NCBI GenBank assembly: GCA_038243605.1
Contig: JBBSQX010000002.1
Span: 124,001-188,000, forward strand
Length of the DNA: 64,000 bases
From: Terrimesophilobacter sp038243605
GTDB taxonomy: Bacteria > Actinomycetota > Actinomycetes > Actinomycetales > Microbacteriaceae
Direction: 5' to 3'
The translations under genes were made by a program, and so were the position numbers. The notes under the pieces are model-generated. The model saw only the letters and a program-made list of their open reading frames with translations, was not told the origin of the DNA and did not search any database. Below are positions 8,099-16,345 of the stretch, piece after piece (positions within the stretch are counted from its first letter, which is position 1; each line of letters begins with the position of its first letter).

Positions 8099-9283
8099 TC
8101 ATGGTTTCGAACCTTCTTCGCCAGGTTCGACATCCAGTTTCTCGGCAGCGTCGTCACTACTTTTCCGCTTGACGAGCGATCCAACTGCTCCAGCACCCCC
8201 AACAGCTGCGCCTCTAATCGACGATCCTGTGTGCTTTGCGGCAGTCAGTGCTCTCGCTTCATTCGGTACACCGTCACCATCGAGGTCAACCGAACGGAAC
8301 ACATCCACCACGTCAGTCGTCTTCTCCCACGCGGCCTCAGCGAAATCAGTGGTCTTATCCCAGGCCGCTTCTCCGACCTCTGTCGTCTTATCCCAGACCG
8401 CAGCCCCGAAGCCAGACACGTTGGCCGCCGCGGATTGCAGTGCTTTCGCGGCACGCGATGGCTCCACTTTCTCGGGCTTCTCGAAGGTGGTGAGCGCCTC
8501 GGGGAAATTGGCAGGAGACGTAAGGAAGGCGAGGCGCGCAGACTTGACCACGTCACGCCCAAATGTGAAGCTCCCGACCCCACCGACTACTGCACCGATG
8601 CCAAACGGGATCGCCTTACCTAGAGTGCCGGTGCCGAATTTTGCCCCAGCCTTCAGTGCCTCACGAGCGAGAACTGTAGCGAGCGGGGCGAGCGCCGAAT
8701 CGGGGAGCTGCTGAGTGAGCACTTCTCCCCACCCTTTGGGTAGAGCCTTGCCCACGGTGCCGGCGGCGTGAGCGCGTGCATGGTTGATGCCGCCTGCGCC
8801 AGAGGCTTGGAACACGAGTTTCGTCACCTTGCTTTGCGACTTTTGGCCAAGCAGCATCCCGAAGACAAGTGGTCGTGCTCGTTCGGCATCCGCCACTTCG
8901 ATTCCGTGGAGTTCTGCGGCCGCAAGAACGAACAGAGCGCTGGTCTCATAGAAGAACAGTAGATCAGTAACGCCTAGCCCCAGAGCGAGAGGGATACCCA
9001 CGGCCGGAATGGCAGCTGAGGCCCCGACCCCTGTGCTCGTGATGGTCACTGTGGCGATGTAGCGCTTCTCGATAACTCTTAGAATCTCGGCCGCAGACGC
9101 ATTCGGCTTCTCTCTGCGAATCGACTTCAGGTACTCCAAAACCACCGGTCGCTGCACCACAATGGCCTGGTAGATCTTCGCCTTCATACCGTCGGACTCA
9201 GCGATTTCGCTCGATTTCTTGACTACAGCGGCGAGGGCGCGCTTATCGGATGCGGTTGCGGATGTGGGCTGAATCGACGTCAT
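8099..9283 (-). CDS. Unrecognised membrane-associated protein with WDKTT repeats and an EF-hand-like loop
   Basis: 394 residues. The N-terminal part is charged, then come two hydrophobic stretches near residues 86-123 (Gly/Ala-rich, then DLLFFYETSALFVLAAA) and another near 225-240. Residues 295-327 are three consecutive 11-residue repeats of the form AxW(D/E)KTTxxxx. Directly after them, residues 333-342 (DLDGDGVPNE) match a calcium-binding EF-hand or thrombospondin-type loop. The tail is acidic. It distantly recalls EcsC-type proteins but I do not recognise the family. GGAG precedes the ATG by six bases. It probably shares an mRNA with the downstream VOC gene. Confidence 0.75.
   Translation of the reverse strand: MTSIQPTSATASDKRALAAVVKKSSEIAESDGMKAKIYQAIVVQRPVVLEYLKSIRREKPNASAAEILRVIEKRYIATVTITSTGVGASAAIPAVGIPLALGLGVTDLLFFYETSALFVLAAAELHGIEVADAERARPLVFGMLLGQKSQSKVTKLVFQASGAGGINHARAHAAGTVGKALPKGWGEVLTQQLPDSALAPLATVLAREALKAGAKFGTGTLGKAIPFGIGAVVGGVGSFTFGRDVVKSARLAFLTSPANFPEALTTFEKPEKVEPSRAAKALQSAAANVSGFGAAVWDKTTEVGEAAWDKTTDFAEAAWEKTTDVVDVFRSVDLDGDGVPNEARALTAAKHTGSSIRGAAVGGAGAVGSLVKRKSSDDAAEKLDVEPGEEGSKP
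8303..8401 (-). repeat. Three 33-bp in-frame tandem repeats coding AxWxKTT units
   Basis: The repeats encode AVWDKTTEVGE, AAWDKTTDFAE and AAWEKTTDVVD (residues 295-327 of the unrecognised protein), diverged at the DNA level but clearly periodic. Confidence 0.8.
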
Positions 9284-9399
9284 TATTTCTCCGATCAGAG
9301 TCGAAAGAGAGGATGTCGGGCTATGAGGTTGTTGGCCACAACACTACCGGCGGAACTCCTGCCGTGACCTCAGATCAGCTCGCCAGCGACCGCTCCCGG

Positions 9400-9405
9400 T
9401 AAAAT
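9400..9405 (+). promoter_or_regulatory. -10 hexamer TAAAAT of the GNAT gene
   Basis: TAAAAT ends six bases before the ATG at 9412; no ribosome binding site lies between. Predicted leaderless promoter. Confidence 0.5.
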
Positions 9406-9411
9406 GGTGTG

Positions 9412-9981
9412 ATGACCACCATCACCTTTCGGGCGGCCACCGCTGACGACATTCCCGCACTGATTGCCCTCATCAACTTGGCATACCGTGGCACAGAAGG
9501 CACCGTCGGCTGGACCACTGAAGCCGACCTGTTGGACGGTGTTCGAATCGATACCGAGAGGTTGCAGGCCGACTTCGAGCTACCCTGCTCAACATTCCTG
9601 CTCGCCGAACGTGATGGTCAACTACTGGCGTGCTCGAACGTAGCTGCCAGTCATGGCACCGGAACCTTCGGCACGTTCGCCGTAGATCCGGCCCAACAAG
9701 GCGGCGGTATCGGCACAATGATGATGGAGAAGGCGGAAGCTTACGCCGCGAATGAGTGGGGTGTGGCGACGATGCAGATGACCGTGATTGACGTGCGTTA
9801 CGACCTGATCGCTTACTACGAACGCCGCGGCTACGCACGCACAGGCATCAAGAAACCGTTCCCCTATGGCAATGAGCGTGTGGGCATCCCCAAGCGCGAG
9901 GACCTACAGTTCGAAGTGCTCGAGAAGGCTCTGGCGACCAAACCCACGCGTTTACACAATGAATCGCAGGATGCGCCGTGA
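9412..9981 (+). CDS. GNAT N-acetyltransferase
   Basis: 189 residues. Standard GNAT layout: RAATADDIPALIALINLAY at the N-terminus, the FGTFAVDPAQQGGGIG strand and acetyl-CoA loop near residues 84-100, and YYERRGYARTG near residue 140. The acceptor is unknown. A GTG directly precedes the ATG; the ATG at 9412 is favoured by the -10 box six bases upstream. The last 30 bases overlap the 3' end of the convergent iron permease gene, so one of the two tails is unlikely to be free of constraint from the other. Confidence 0.87.
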   Translation: MTTITFRAATADDIPALIALINLAYRGTEGTVGWTTEADLLDGVRIDTERLQADFELPCSTFLLAERDGQLLACSNVAASHGTGTFGTFAVDPAQQGGGIGTMMMEKAEAYAANEWGVATMQMTVIDVRYDLIAYYERRGYARTGIKKPFPYGNERVGIPKREDLQFEVLEKALATKPTRLHNESQDAP

Positions 9982-11502
9982 GATCAGGTAGACGGGGATA
10001 GAACCGAGTACCAGAAGCATCAGTGCGTAGGGGGCGGCTGCGGCGAAGTCGAGCGACTCGCCATTAGTGGTCCCCCATAACCCGGTCGACAGGGTCTGCA
10101 CGTTGAACGGCAGCAGCATGAGGGTGGTGGTGAGTTCCTTGCTCGCGTCGAGGCCGACCAGAAGCGCACCCGTGGCGATGCCAGGAAATGCCAGCGGAAG
10201 CGACACGTGCGTGAGACGCTGCCACGCGGGGCGCCCCAGCGACGCAGCGGCTTCGTCGTATCTTACAAAGGCAGCCTGCAGCCCTACTCGCTGATTCGCG
10301 ACCGCGAGAGGAAGGTACAAGATCACGTAGGCGATCACGAGCAATGCTGCAGTTTTGTAGAGCCCCGGCACGAGCCTGGTGGCCAGAAAAACCAGCGCGA
10401 GAGCGAGAATTGCGTTCGGGATCGAGTGCGCTAACCACACCGAACGCTCCGTCATGTTCGACCAGAACGAAGGTCGCCGGCTCACCCACCAACTCAGCGG
10501 GAGCGCGACCGCGGTGGCAATCACTGCTGCCCACGCCGCAAATGTCAGCGTGGCCCCGGTAGCCTGCAAGACCTCCGCCCAGCGCACAGCAGACTGTCGG
10601 CCGGGCGAGAGCAGACCGCGAGTCGTCATGAGCGCGGTAGGCCCTAGCGCAACCAGAGGAACCAGCATCGACAGTGTGAGCAGCGGAATCCGGGCACGCC
10701 CAAACTTCATTGCGCTGGGAGGGCGAACGGTGTGGGAACCCACTTTCTGCGCGTACGGGCGCCCAGACAGCATCCGTCCACCGATGAGAAAGATGAACGC
10801 CAGAGCGGCAAGCAGCAGCGACAACGAACGCGCCGACTCGTAGTTTCCGTAGTCGAGCATGTCGGCCATGATCGTCGTCGTGAGGGTGCGCTGACGCAAC
10901 TGCACCATGGCGCCGTACTCCGACAGCACGTGCAACGCGACAATGATCACGCTCGCCGCGATTGCCGGGCGCAACTGCGGAACGGTGACGCGCCAGAACA
11001 CGGATCCTGGCCGCGCGCGAAGACTTTTCGCGACCTCCTCCTGCGCAGGATCAATATTTCGCACCGCCACAACGCAGGCCAAAAACACGTACGGATAGAG
11101 CGACAGTGTCATGATGATCGTCGCCCCGATGAACGACGTGGCAATGTCGAATTTCGGAGCAAACATCAGGTTCGCAGAGTATGCGGCGTACGCACTCACG
11201 AAGCCAGGAACTGCCAGCGGCATGGCGAAGAGCACCGTCAAGGTGCGCCGAAGTGGCACGTTGGTGCGCACCACAAGAATGGCGGCGCCCACACCGATAA
11301 CGATGCTGAGAAAAGAGATAGCGACCGTGAGTGCGACCGTGCGGAGGATGCGATCCGCTGTCGTCGGATACGTGAAAAGGGTCTGGATGTCGGCGAAAGA
11401 CAGGCCAGCGATGAACAGGTATCCGATCGGAAGAAGGGACAGCAGGCCAACGGTGACCGAAAGAATGACGACAACCGCGCGCCCACTGCCCCGCTTCAGC
11501 AT
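9952..11502 (-). CDS. fbpB: Fe(III) ABC transporter permease, fused two-module type
   Basis: 516 residues with about twelve membrane segments in two homologous halves, as in FbpB/SfuB-type permeases. Each half carries an EAA-type coupling loop to the ATPase: EEVAKSLRARPGSVFWRVTVP in the first and DEAAASLGRPAWQRLTHVSLP in the second. It forms the channel that moves iron delivered by the lipoprotein encoded upstream. Its ATG follows the lipoprotein gene's TAA with no gap, so the two are coupled. Third gene of the iron operon. Confidence 0.92.
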   Translation of the reverse strand: MLKRGSGRAVVVILSVTVGLLSLLPIGYLFIAGLSFADIQTLFTYPTTADRILRTVALTVAISFLSIVIGVGAAILVVRTNVPLRRTLTVLFAMPLAVPGFVSAYAAYSANLMFAPKFDIATSFIGATIIMTLSLYPYVFLACVVAVRNIDPAQEEVAKSLRARPGSVFWRVTVPQLRPAIAASVIIVALHVLSEYGAMVQLRQRTLTTTIMADMLDYGNYESARSLSLLLAALAFIFLIGGRMLSGRPYAQKVGSHTVRPPSAMKFGRARIPLLTLSMLVPLVALGPTALMTTRGLLSPGRQSAVRWAEVLQATGATLTFAAWAAVIATAVALPLSWWVSRRPSFWSNMTERSVWLAHSIPNAILALALVFLATRLVPGLYKTAALLVIAYVILYLPLAVANQRVGLQAAFVRYDEAAASLGRPAWQRLTHVSLPLAFPGIATGALLVGLDASKELTTTLMLLPFNVQTLSTGLWGTTNGESLDFAAAAPYALMLLVLGSIPVYLISRRILRFIV

Positions 11503-12564
11503 TTAGCCGGAAATACCGAGCGTCTTCAGCAGCTCTTCTGCTTCAGACTGATCCGCGTAGATGCTCATGTCGTAGGAGGGCGACTTGATATCGGTGAGGC
11601 TCCCGACAAGCTTGCTTGAGCTTCCCACCGCCACCGGGTACTGGGCGGCCGAACTGTCGATGCCACCGTCGGAGATGACCTTCTGGCCACCATCGATGTT
11701 GGTGAGCCACGCCACAAACTTCGCGGCCGCTGGCTCCTGCGTGCTGTTTTTGAGCACTGCGGCGCCCGACGACAGAATCAGGTTGCCAGCATCCGTCTCG
11801 GGAAAGTGGTAAATCTTCGACGTCATGTTGTCTGCGCCACCGACTTCGGCAGCTTTGATCCACCAGTAGTAGTGGTTGGAGAGGCCCATGGCGTGCTTGC
11901 CCGCCTCAACCGTGTCACGCACGTTGCCGTTCTTCTGCTCATCAATACCGTTATCCTTGAGGCCAGTCAGAAACTCGCTGGTCTTCTCTTTGCCGATCGT
12001 CGAAATCAGGTACTGGGTTGTCGCGACGAAAGCACCAGACGGCGCCCACGCAAACTCACCCTCGAACTGTGGCTCGACAATGTCGAGAAGCGACTTCGGT
12101 AGGTCGGCCTCGGCGATGAGGTTCGGGTTGTAATACAGAACTCGAGTGCGCGCCGCGAACGCAACCCACAGGCTCTCCGGCGAACTCAAGCCAGGTTGAA
12201 CCTGCTTCACCGTGCTCTCGTCGATCGGCGAAAGCAGACCGGCCTTAGCAAGCTGGGCAACGGGTGCCGGGTCTTCAGAGAGGAAGATGTCGGCGAGTGA
12301 TGCCGTACCCTCTGCCTCAATCTGACCGAACGTGGCATCTTGCTGGATGTTGAACTTCACACCCGTCTCCGCCGTATAGGCGTCCGTGAGCGCGGTAACA
12401 AACTCGGCGTGCTGGTCGGTATAGATCGTCAACGTCACCGGTGTGTCTGCACCCCCACCGGAGCTATCGGTCGCCGCGCCGGATGCCGAGCATCCGGTCA
12501 TGGCGGCCACAATGGCGACGGCGGCCACGACGGCGGCGGTGCGCCGTGCGTGTGTTCTAAACAT
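11503..12564 (-). CDS. fbpA: Fe(III) ABC transporter substrate-binding lipoprotein
   Basis: 353 residues. A signal peptide with lipobox AMTGC puts the lipid-modified Cys at residue 25. The mature part begins with VTLTIYTDQHAEFV and has the SLADIFLSEDPAPV and RVLYYNPNLI segments of the FbpA/extracellular-binding family 1 group that binds ferric iron. Open frame extends 46 codons upstream, but GGAAGG lies eight bases before the ATG at 12564 and the signal peptide starts there. It sits between ATPase and permease genes, 119 bases after the ATPase stop. Confidence 0.92.
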   Translation of the reverse strand: MFRTHARRTAAVVAAVAIVAAMTGCSASGAATDSSGGGADTPVTLTIYTDQHAEFVTALTDAYTAETGVKFNIQQDATFGQIEAEGTASLADIFLSEDPAPVAQLAKAGLLSPIDESTVKQVQPGLSSPESLWVAFAARTRVLYYNPNLIAEADLPKSLLDIVEPQFEGEFAWAPSGAFVATTQYLISTIGKEKTSEFLTGLKDNGIDEQKNGNVRDTVEAGKHAMGLSNHYYWWIKAAEVGGADNMTSKIYHFPETDAGNLILSSGAAVLKNSTQEPAAAKFVAWLTNIDGGQKVISDGGIDSSAAQYPVAVGSSSKLVGSLTDIKSPSYDMSIYADQSEAEELLKTLGISG

Positions 12565-12683
12565 AGAGATTGCCTTCCAGTTGCATTCTTTGTTAATCGC
12601 CCCGTGGAGTTGGGGCGACGTTCTTGGGAGCGGGTTGTCGAGCGGCGCAGAGTGGAGTGCGAGGAGTGGAAGGTTGCGGGCGT

Positions 12684-13778
12684 TCAGCTCGCGTAGGTGC
12701 ACACGCCGCGATCAACGACGAGTTGCACCTGATCCCCCACTGCGAACGAGCGATCACCCATGATGCGAACAGAAACCTGCTCGGCGATCTCCGGCACCTT
12801 CACGCGAATCACACCATCGTGACCGTAGAACGTTTGACCCTGAACTGTTCCGACGAGGCCGAGTTGAGTACCCGCGCCGCGCAACTGCTGTGCCGCGTGG
12901 CTGATGTTGATGTTCTCTGGCCGGATGAGCACTTCACACTTGCCGGTTTTGCCGTGCCATGCGGAGACGGGCAGTGTTCCAAAAACACACGACACCGCTG
13001 GCAAGTCACTGCCGTTCGGCACGATGTCGCCCTGGATGATGACTGCCTCACCAAGAAAGCGCGCTAGCTCGATATCGGTGGGCCGGTAGTAGGTGCTTCG
13101 GGGGTCATCCGCCTGCACTACCCTTCCGTCACGCATGACGACAACTTGGTCGCCGAGCGCCAACGCTTCAGCCTGATCGTGAGTGACGAGCACGACCGTC
13201 ATGCCGAGCCTGGTGAAGAGGTCGCGAACCTCGGTGCGCAAAGATTCACGCAAATATTCATCGAGAGCAGAGAATGGTTCATCGAGCAGGATGACGCGTG
13301 GACCAGGTGCTATCGCTCGGGCGAGGGCGACACGTTGCTGTTGACCGCCGGAAAGTTCGTGCGGACGTCGCTTGCCAAGATGCGCAAGGCTCACGAGCTC
13401 CAAGGTCTCTTCGACGCGTAGGCGTCGCTCACGCCGACCCAAGTGGTTGAGGCCGAAGCCAACGTTCTGTGCCACCGAAAGGTGAGGGAACAGTGAACCT
13501 TCTTGCGGGACCAGCCCGACACCACGCTCGTGCGCAGGAACCATTCGGCTCCCGGACTCGAACACAGATTGGCCACCGATACAAATGGAGCCCGAGTCTG
13601 GCGTTTCGAAACCTGCGATTGCTCTGAGCAGAGTGGTTTTGCCGCACCCAGACGGCCCCACAATTGTGACGAGCTGCCCTTCGCGAACATCAAGCCGCAC
13701 ATTATCGAGCGCCGAAACGTGATTCGCATCACCCGAGTCGGGATCGAACCGTTTGGAGAGGTCTCGGATTTGCAGCAC
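12684..13778 (-). CDS. fbpC: Fe(III) ABC transporter ATP-binding protein
   Basis: 364 residues from the GTG at 13778. Walker A GPSGCGKTT at 41-49, signature LSGGQQQ at 142-148, Walker B VILLDEP at 162-168, and a C-terminal TOBE-like regulatory domain (CEVLIRPENI onward), as in FbpC and other iron or sulfate importers. The frame stays open to 13844, but that stretch contains the iron box and -10 hexamer, so translation must begin downstream. The GTG is six bases after TATGAT. First gene of the iron operon and the one directly controlled by iron. Confidence 0.9.
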   Translation of the reverse strand: MLQIRDLSKRFDPDSGDANHVSALDNVRLDVREGQLVTIVGPSGCGKTTLLRAIAGFETPDSGSICIGGQSVFESGSRMVPAHERGVGLVPQEGSLFPHLSVAQNVGFGLNHLGRRERRLRVEETLELVSLAHLGKRRPHELSGGQQQRVALARAIAPGPRVILLDEPFSALDEYLRESLRTEVRDLFTRLGMTVVLVTHDQAEALALGDQVVVMRDGRVVQADDPRSTYYRPTDIELARFLGEAVIIQGDIVPNGSDLPAVSCVFGTLPVSAWHGKTGKCEVLIRPENINISHAAQQLRGAGTQLGLVGTVQGQTFYGHDGVIRVKVPEIAEQVSVRIMGDRSFAVGDQVQLVVDRGVCTYAS

Positions 13779-13784
13779 AACAAC

Positions 13785-13790
13785 ATCATA
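13785..13790 (-). promoter_or_regulatory. -10 hexamer TATGAT of the iron uptake operon
   Basis: TATGAT on the minus strand ends six bases before the GTG of the ATPase gene and starts four bases after the iron box. Leaderless transcript predicted. Confidence 0.6.
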
Positions 13791-13794
13791 TAGC

Positions 13795-13813
13795 AAAGGT
13801 AAGGCTAACCTAA
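13795..13813 (-). promoter_or_regulatory. DtxR/IdeR-type iron box
   Basis: Reads TTAGGTTAGCCTTACCTTT on the minus strand, close to the 19-bp DtxR/IdeR consensus (TTAGGTTAG, then its inverted arm). It covers the region just upstream of the -10 of the iron operon, so Fe(II)-loaded repressor would block RNA polymerase. The operon should therefore be induced by iron shortage. Confidence 0.8.
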
Positions 13814-14004
13814 ATATGATGGACGACTTTGAGTGACTGCTCACCGACTACCCTCTCAACTTCGTTGAGTTTGCGGTCGAGAACGAGCCACGTGTTCAAC
13901 CTGAGCGGTTGCCGAGTTCCCCGGCAACTCTAGGCTTAGCGATGTATCGTTAGGAATTGCTCGGGACCAATAATCAGGTCCATGTCACAGAACTAAGGAT
14001 CATC

Positions 14005-14577
14005 ATGACCAGCTCAGAAAAAACCACTCGAACGGACACGAATCAGCCTCACGATGGCGCGAGTTCTCACCAACCAGGCTTCGGCCTGTGGGAGACAGTC
14101 GACAACCTCCGCTCCGAATTTGAGCGCCGTGTAGGCCAGCGGATGGGGCGTGGCGACGTGCGCACCGCCATCCTCACGCTCCTCGTCGACGAGCCAATGC
14201 ACGGCTACCAGATCATCCATGAAATCGAGAAGCGCAGCGATGGAACGTGGAAGCCGAGCGCCGGCTCCGTGTACCCAACTCTTCAGATGCTCGCAGACGA
14301 AGGCCTCATTATTGCCAAGGAAGCAGATGGCCGAAAGACCTACTCGCTCACGGCAACCGGAAAAACTGAGGCAGAAACACTCGGTTCTGCTCCATGGGAG
14401 AAGGTCGGTGGTCGCGAAAGCGCACCATGGTCCATGGTGTTGCCGAAGGCTGGAGTGAAGCTCGCTGAGGTTGTGGGTCAAGTTGCCCGTAGGGGCACCC
14501 CAGAACAGGTTGAGGAGGCCGTGGCCGTCATCGATGGTGCCCGCCGCAAGCTTCACGCCATCCTCGCCCAAGACTGA
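14005..14577 (+). CDS. PadR family transcriptional regulator
   Basis: 190 residues. The winged-helix PadR domain runs from about residue 45 (GRGDVRTAILTLLVDEPMHGYQII) through the conserved GSVYPTLQMLADEGLI segment to SLTATGK. A C-terminal helical part supports dimerisation. PadR proteins repress drug efflux, phenolic acid or envelope-stress genes in response to ligand. The ATG at 14005 follows an AAGGA site by five bases; open frame upstream is not used. The next gene (UbiB-like) starts 37 bases downstream and is probably in the same unit. Confidence 0.9.
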   Translation: MTSSEKTTRTDTNQPHDGASSHQPGFGLWETVDNLRSEFERRVGQRMGRGDVRTAILTLLVDEPMHGYQIIHEIEKRSDGTWKPSAGSVYPTLQMLADEGLIIAKEADGRKTYSLTATGKTEAETLGSAPWEKVGGRESAPWSMVLPKAGVKLAEVVGQVARRGTPEQVEEAVAVIDGARRKLHAILAQD

Positions 14578-14614
14578 ACGGATGCCGTCTCACAGTCGGC
14601 GTCAGGAAGAACCG

Positions 14615-16303
14615 ATGATCAAAGCTAGGCATCTGCGCGCCCGTTACCGCAAGATCATGCGATTTGCGATGCGTTATATCGTTCAGGAGTGGTGGTTTGA
14701 GATAGCACTCCCCCGCGTTGGGCTCGCAAAAATCGGCCGCCGCAATCGGTTGGTTCGCGCGGGCAAGATCGCACGAAACTTTCACACCATCGCGATCGAC
14801 CTTGGTGGGCTCATGATCAAGGTTGGGCAGTTCATGTCGTCCAGGCTTGATGTGCTTCCTCCGGAGATTACGAGCGAACTTGAGGGGCTCCAAGACGAGG
14901 TTCCCGCCGTGGAATTCGCACTTCTCCGCGAGTTTGCGGAGGCGGACCTTGGCATGCCGCTGGAGCGCGCGTACGCCTCCTTCGAGCCGGTGCCGCTGGC
15001 GGCAGCATCCTTGGGTCAAGTACATCGCGCCACCCTGTTGACCACTGATGCCGCTGACGTGGGGTTCGACCAGGTAGTCGTCAAGGTGCAACGGCCAGGA
15101 ATAGACGAGATTATTCAGGTAGATATTGCCGCCTTGCGGAAGATCGCGGGATGGCTAAATCGGGTCAAGTTCATTTCGCGACGAGTGGATTTGCCCGGGT
15201 TGCTCAAGGAATTTGCGGTCATTAGCCTTCTGGAAGTTGACTACCTTCACGAAGCAGGCAACGCAGTGCGATTCACGGAAAACTTTGCTGACGATGCTCG
15301 TGTTCGCACTCCCGAGATCGTGTGGGAGCGCACGACGCGGCGGGTACTCACACTCTCCGATGTCACCGCGATCAAGATTAACGACACAAATGGGCTAGTT
15401 GCCGCAGGGATAGACCCCGTACAGGTTGCCGTTGAGCTATCGAGGGCAATGTTCGAACAACTCTTTAGCCACGGTTTCTTTCATGCTGACCCGCACCCAG
15501 GCAACATCTTTGTGACACCAGGCCCGTCGAATAATCCAGACGGTTGGGCCCTGACGTTTGTCGACTTCGGCATGATGGGAGAGGTTCCCGACACCCTTCG
15601 TCGCGGACTTCAGCGGCTGATTGTGGCTGCCGCCACCCGTGACGCTAAAGGCATTGTTGCGAGCATAAAAGACATGGGGGTGCTGCTGCCGTCAGCAGAG
15701 AGTAAGCCACTTGAGCTCGCCATGAGCGAACTCTTCGACCGCTTCGGTGGGATGGGCTTTGCCGAGCTTCAGAAGGTGGACCCAGACGAGTACGTCGATT
15801 TCGCCAAAGAGTTCGGCGATGTCATGCGCTCAATGCCGTTTCAGCTTCCCGAAGACTTTCTACTGATCATTCGTGCAGTCTCGGTGACCTCAGGCGTCTG
15901 CACGGCATTGAATCCCAAGTTCAATGTGTGGACGGCCATCGAACCCTACGCCGCGCGGCTCACGCAAAAGGGTGTCACCGAGACAGTGAAGATGTTCGCG
16001 CAGCAGGCGATCGAGACCGCGGGCCTTGTTGCCCGACTCCCGCAACAACTCGACCAGCTCAATACTCTCCTGCACCAGGGGAAGCTTTCCGTAAAAACCC
16101 CGGGAGTGGACGCTCGACTGTACGCACTAGAGAGGCTCGGTCAGCGAGTGGTCTCTGCGATCATCTTCTTTGGGCTCCTCTTTGGCGGCATCTTCCTCAA
16201 ACGAACAGATGAAGTGTTCGGATGGGTGCTCATGGGAGCTTCTGCGCTCCCACTTTTGCACGCGGTGTTTTCTGGCATCGTGGGGAGAAACCGGAACCCC
16301 TAA
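14615..16303 (+). CDS. UbiB/ABC1 (AarF-like) atypical kinase or ATPase
   Basis: 562 residues. UbiB-family hallmarks are clear: the KVGQ motif at 69-72, ASLGQVH at 131-137 replacing a glycine-rich loop, the ATP-holding Lys in VVVKVQRPG near 157, FHADPHPGN in the catalytic loop and VDFGMMG as the DFG equivalent. Two hydrophobic segments near 530-560 anchor it in the membrane. The family acts on isoprenoid quinone or lipid metabolism; in actinobacteria the substrate is unproven. GGAAG precedes the ATG. Co-directional with the PadR gene. Confidence 0.9.
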   Translation: MIKARHLRARYRKIMRFAMRYIVQEWWFEIALPRVGLAKIGRRNRLVRAGKIARNFHTIAIDLGGLMIKVGQFMSSRLDVLPPEITSELEGLQDEVPAVEFALLREFAEADLGMPLERAYASFEPVPLAAASLGQVHRATLLTTDAADVGFDQVVVKVQRPGIDEIIQVDIAALRKIAGWLNRVKFISRRVDLPGLLKEFAVISLLEVDYLHEAGNAVRFTENFADDARVRTPEIVWERTTRRVLTLSDVTAIKINDTNGLVAAGIDPVQVAVELSRAMFEQLFSHGFFHADPHPGNIFVTPGPSNNPDGWALTFVDFGMMGEVPDTLRRGLQRLIVAAATRDAKGIVASIKDMGVLLPSAESKPLELAMSELFDRFGGMGFAELQKVDPDEYVDFAKEFGDVMRSMPFQLPEDFLLIIRAVSVTSGVCTALNPKFNVWTAIEPYAARLTQKGVTETVKMFAQQAIETAGLVARLPQQLDQLNTLLHQGKLSVKTPGVDARLYALERLGQRVVSAIIFFGLLFGGIFLKRTDEVFGWVLMGASALPLLHAVFSGIVGRNRNP

Positions 16304-16345
16304 CCGTGATTCATCCCGCTGTGGTGCCTCTCATGAGGATGCAGC

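Noticed and set aside
13779..13844. Longer start for the iron ABC ATPase
   Set aside because: The added codons overlap the iron box and -10 and encode no conserved sequence.
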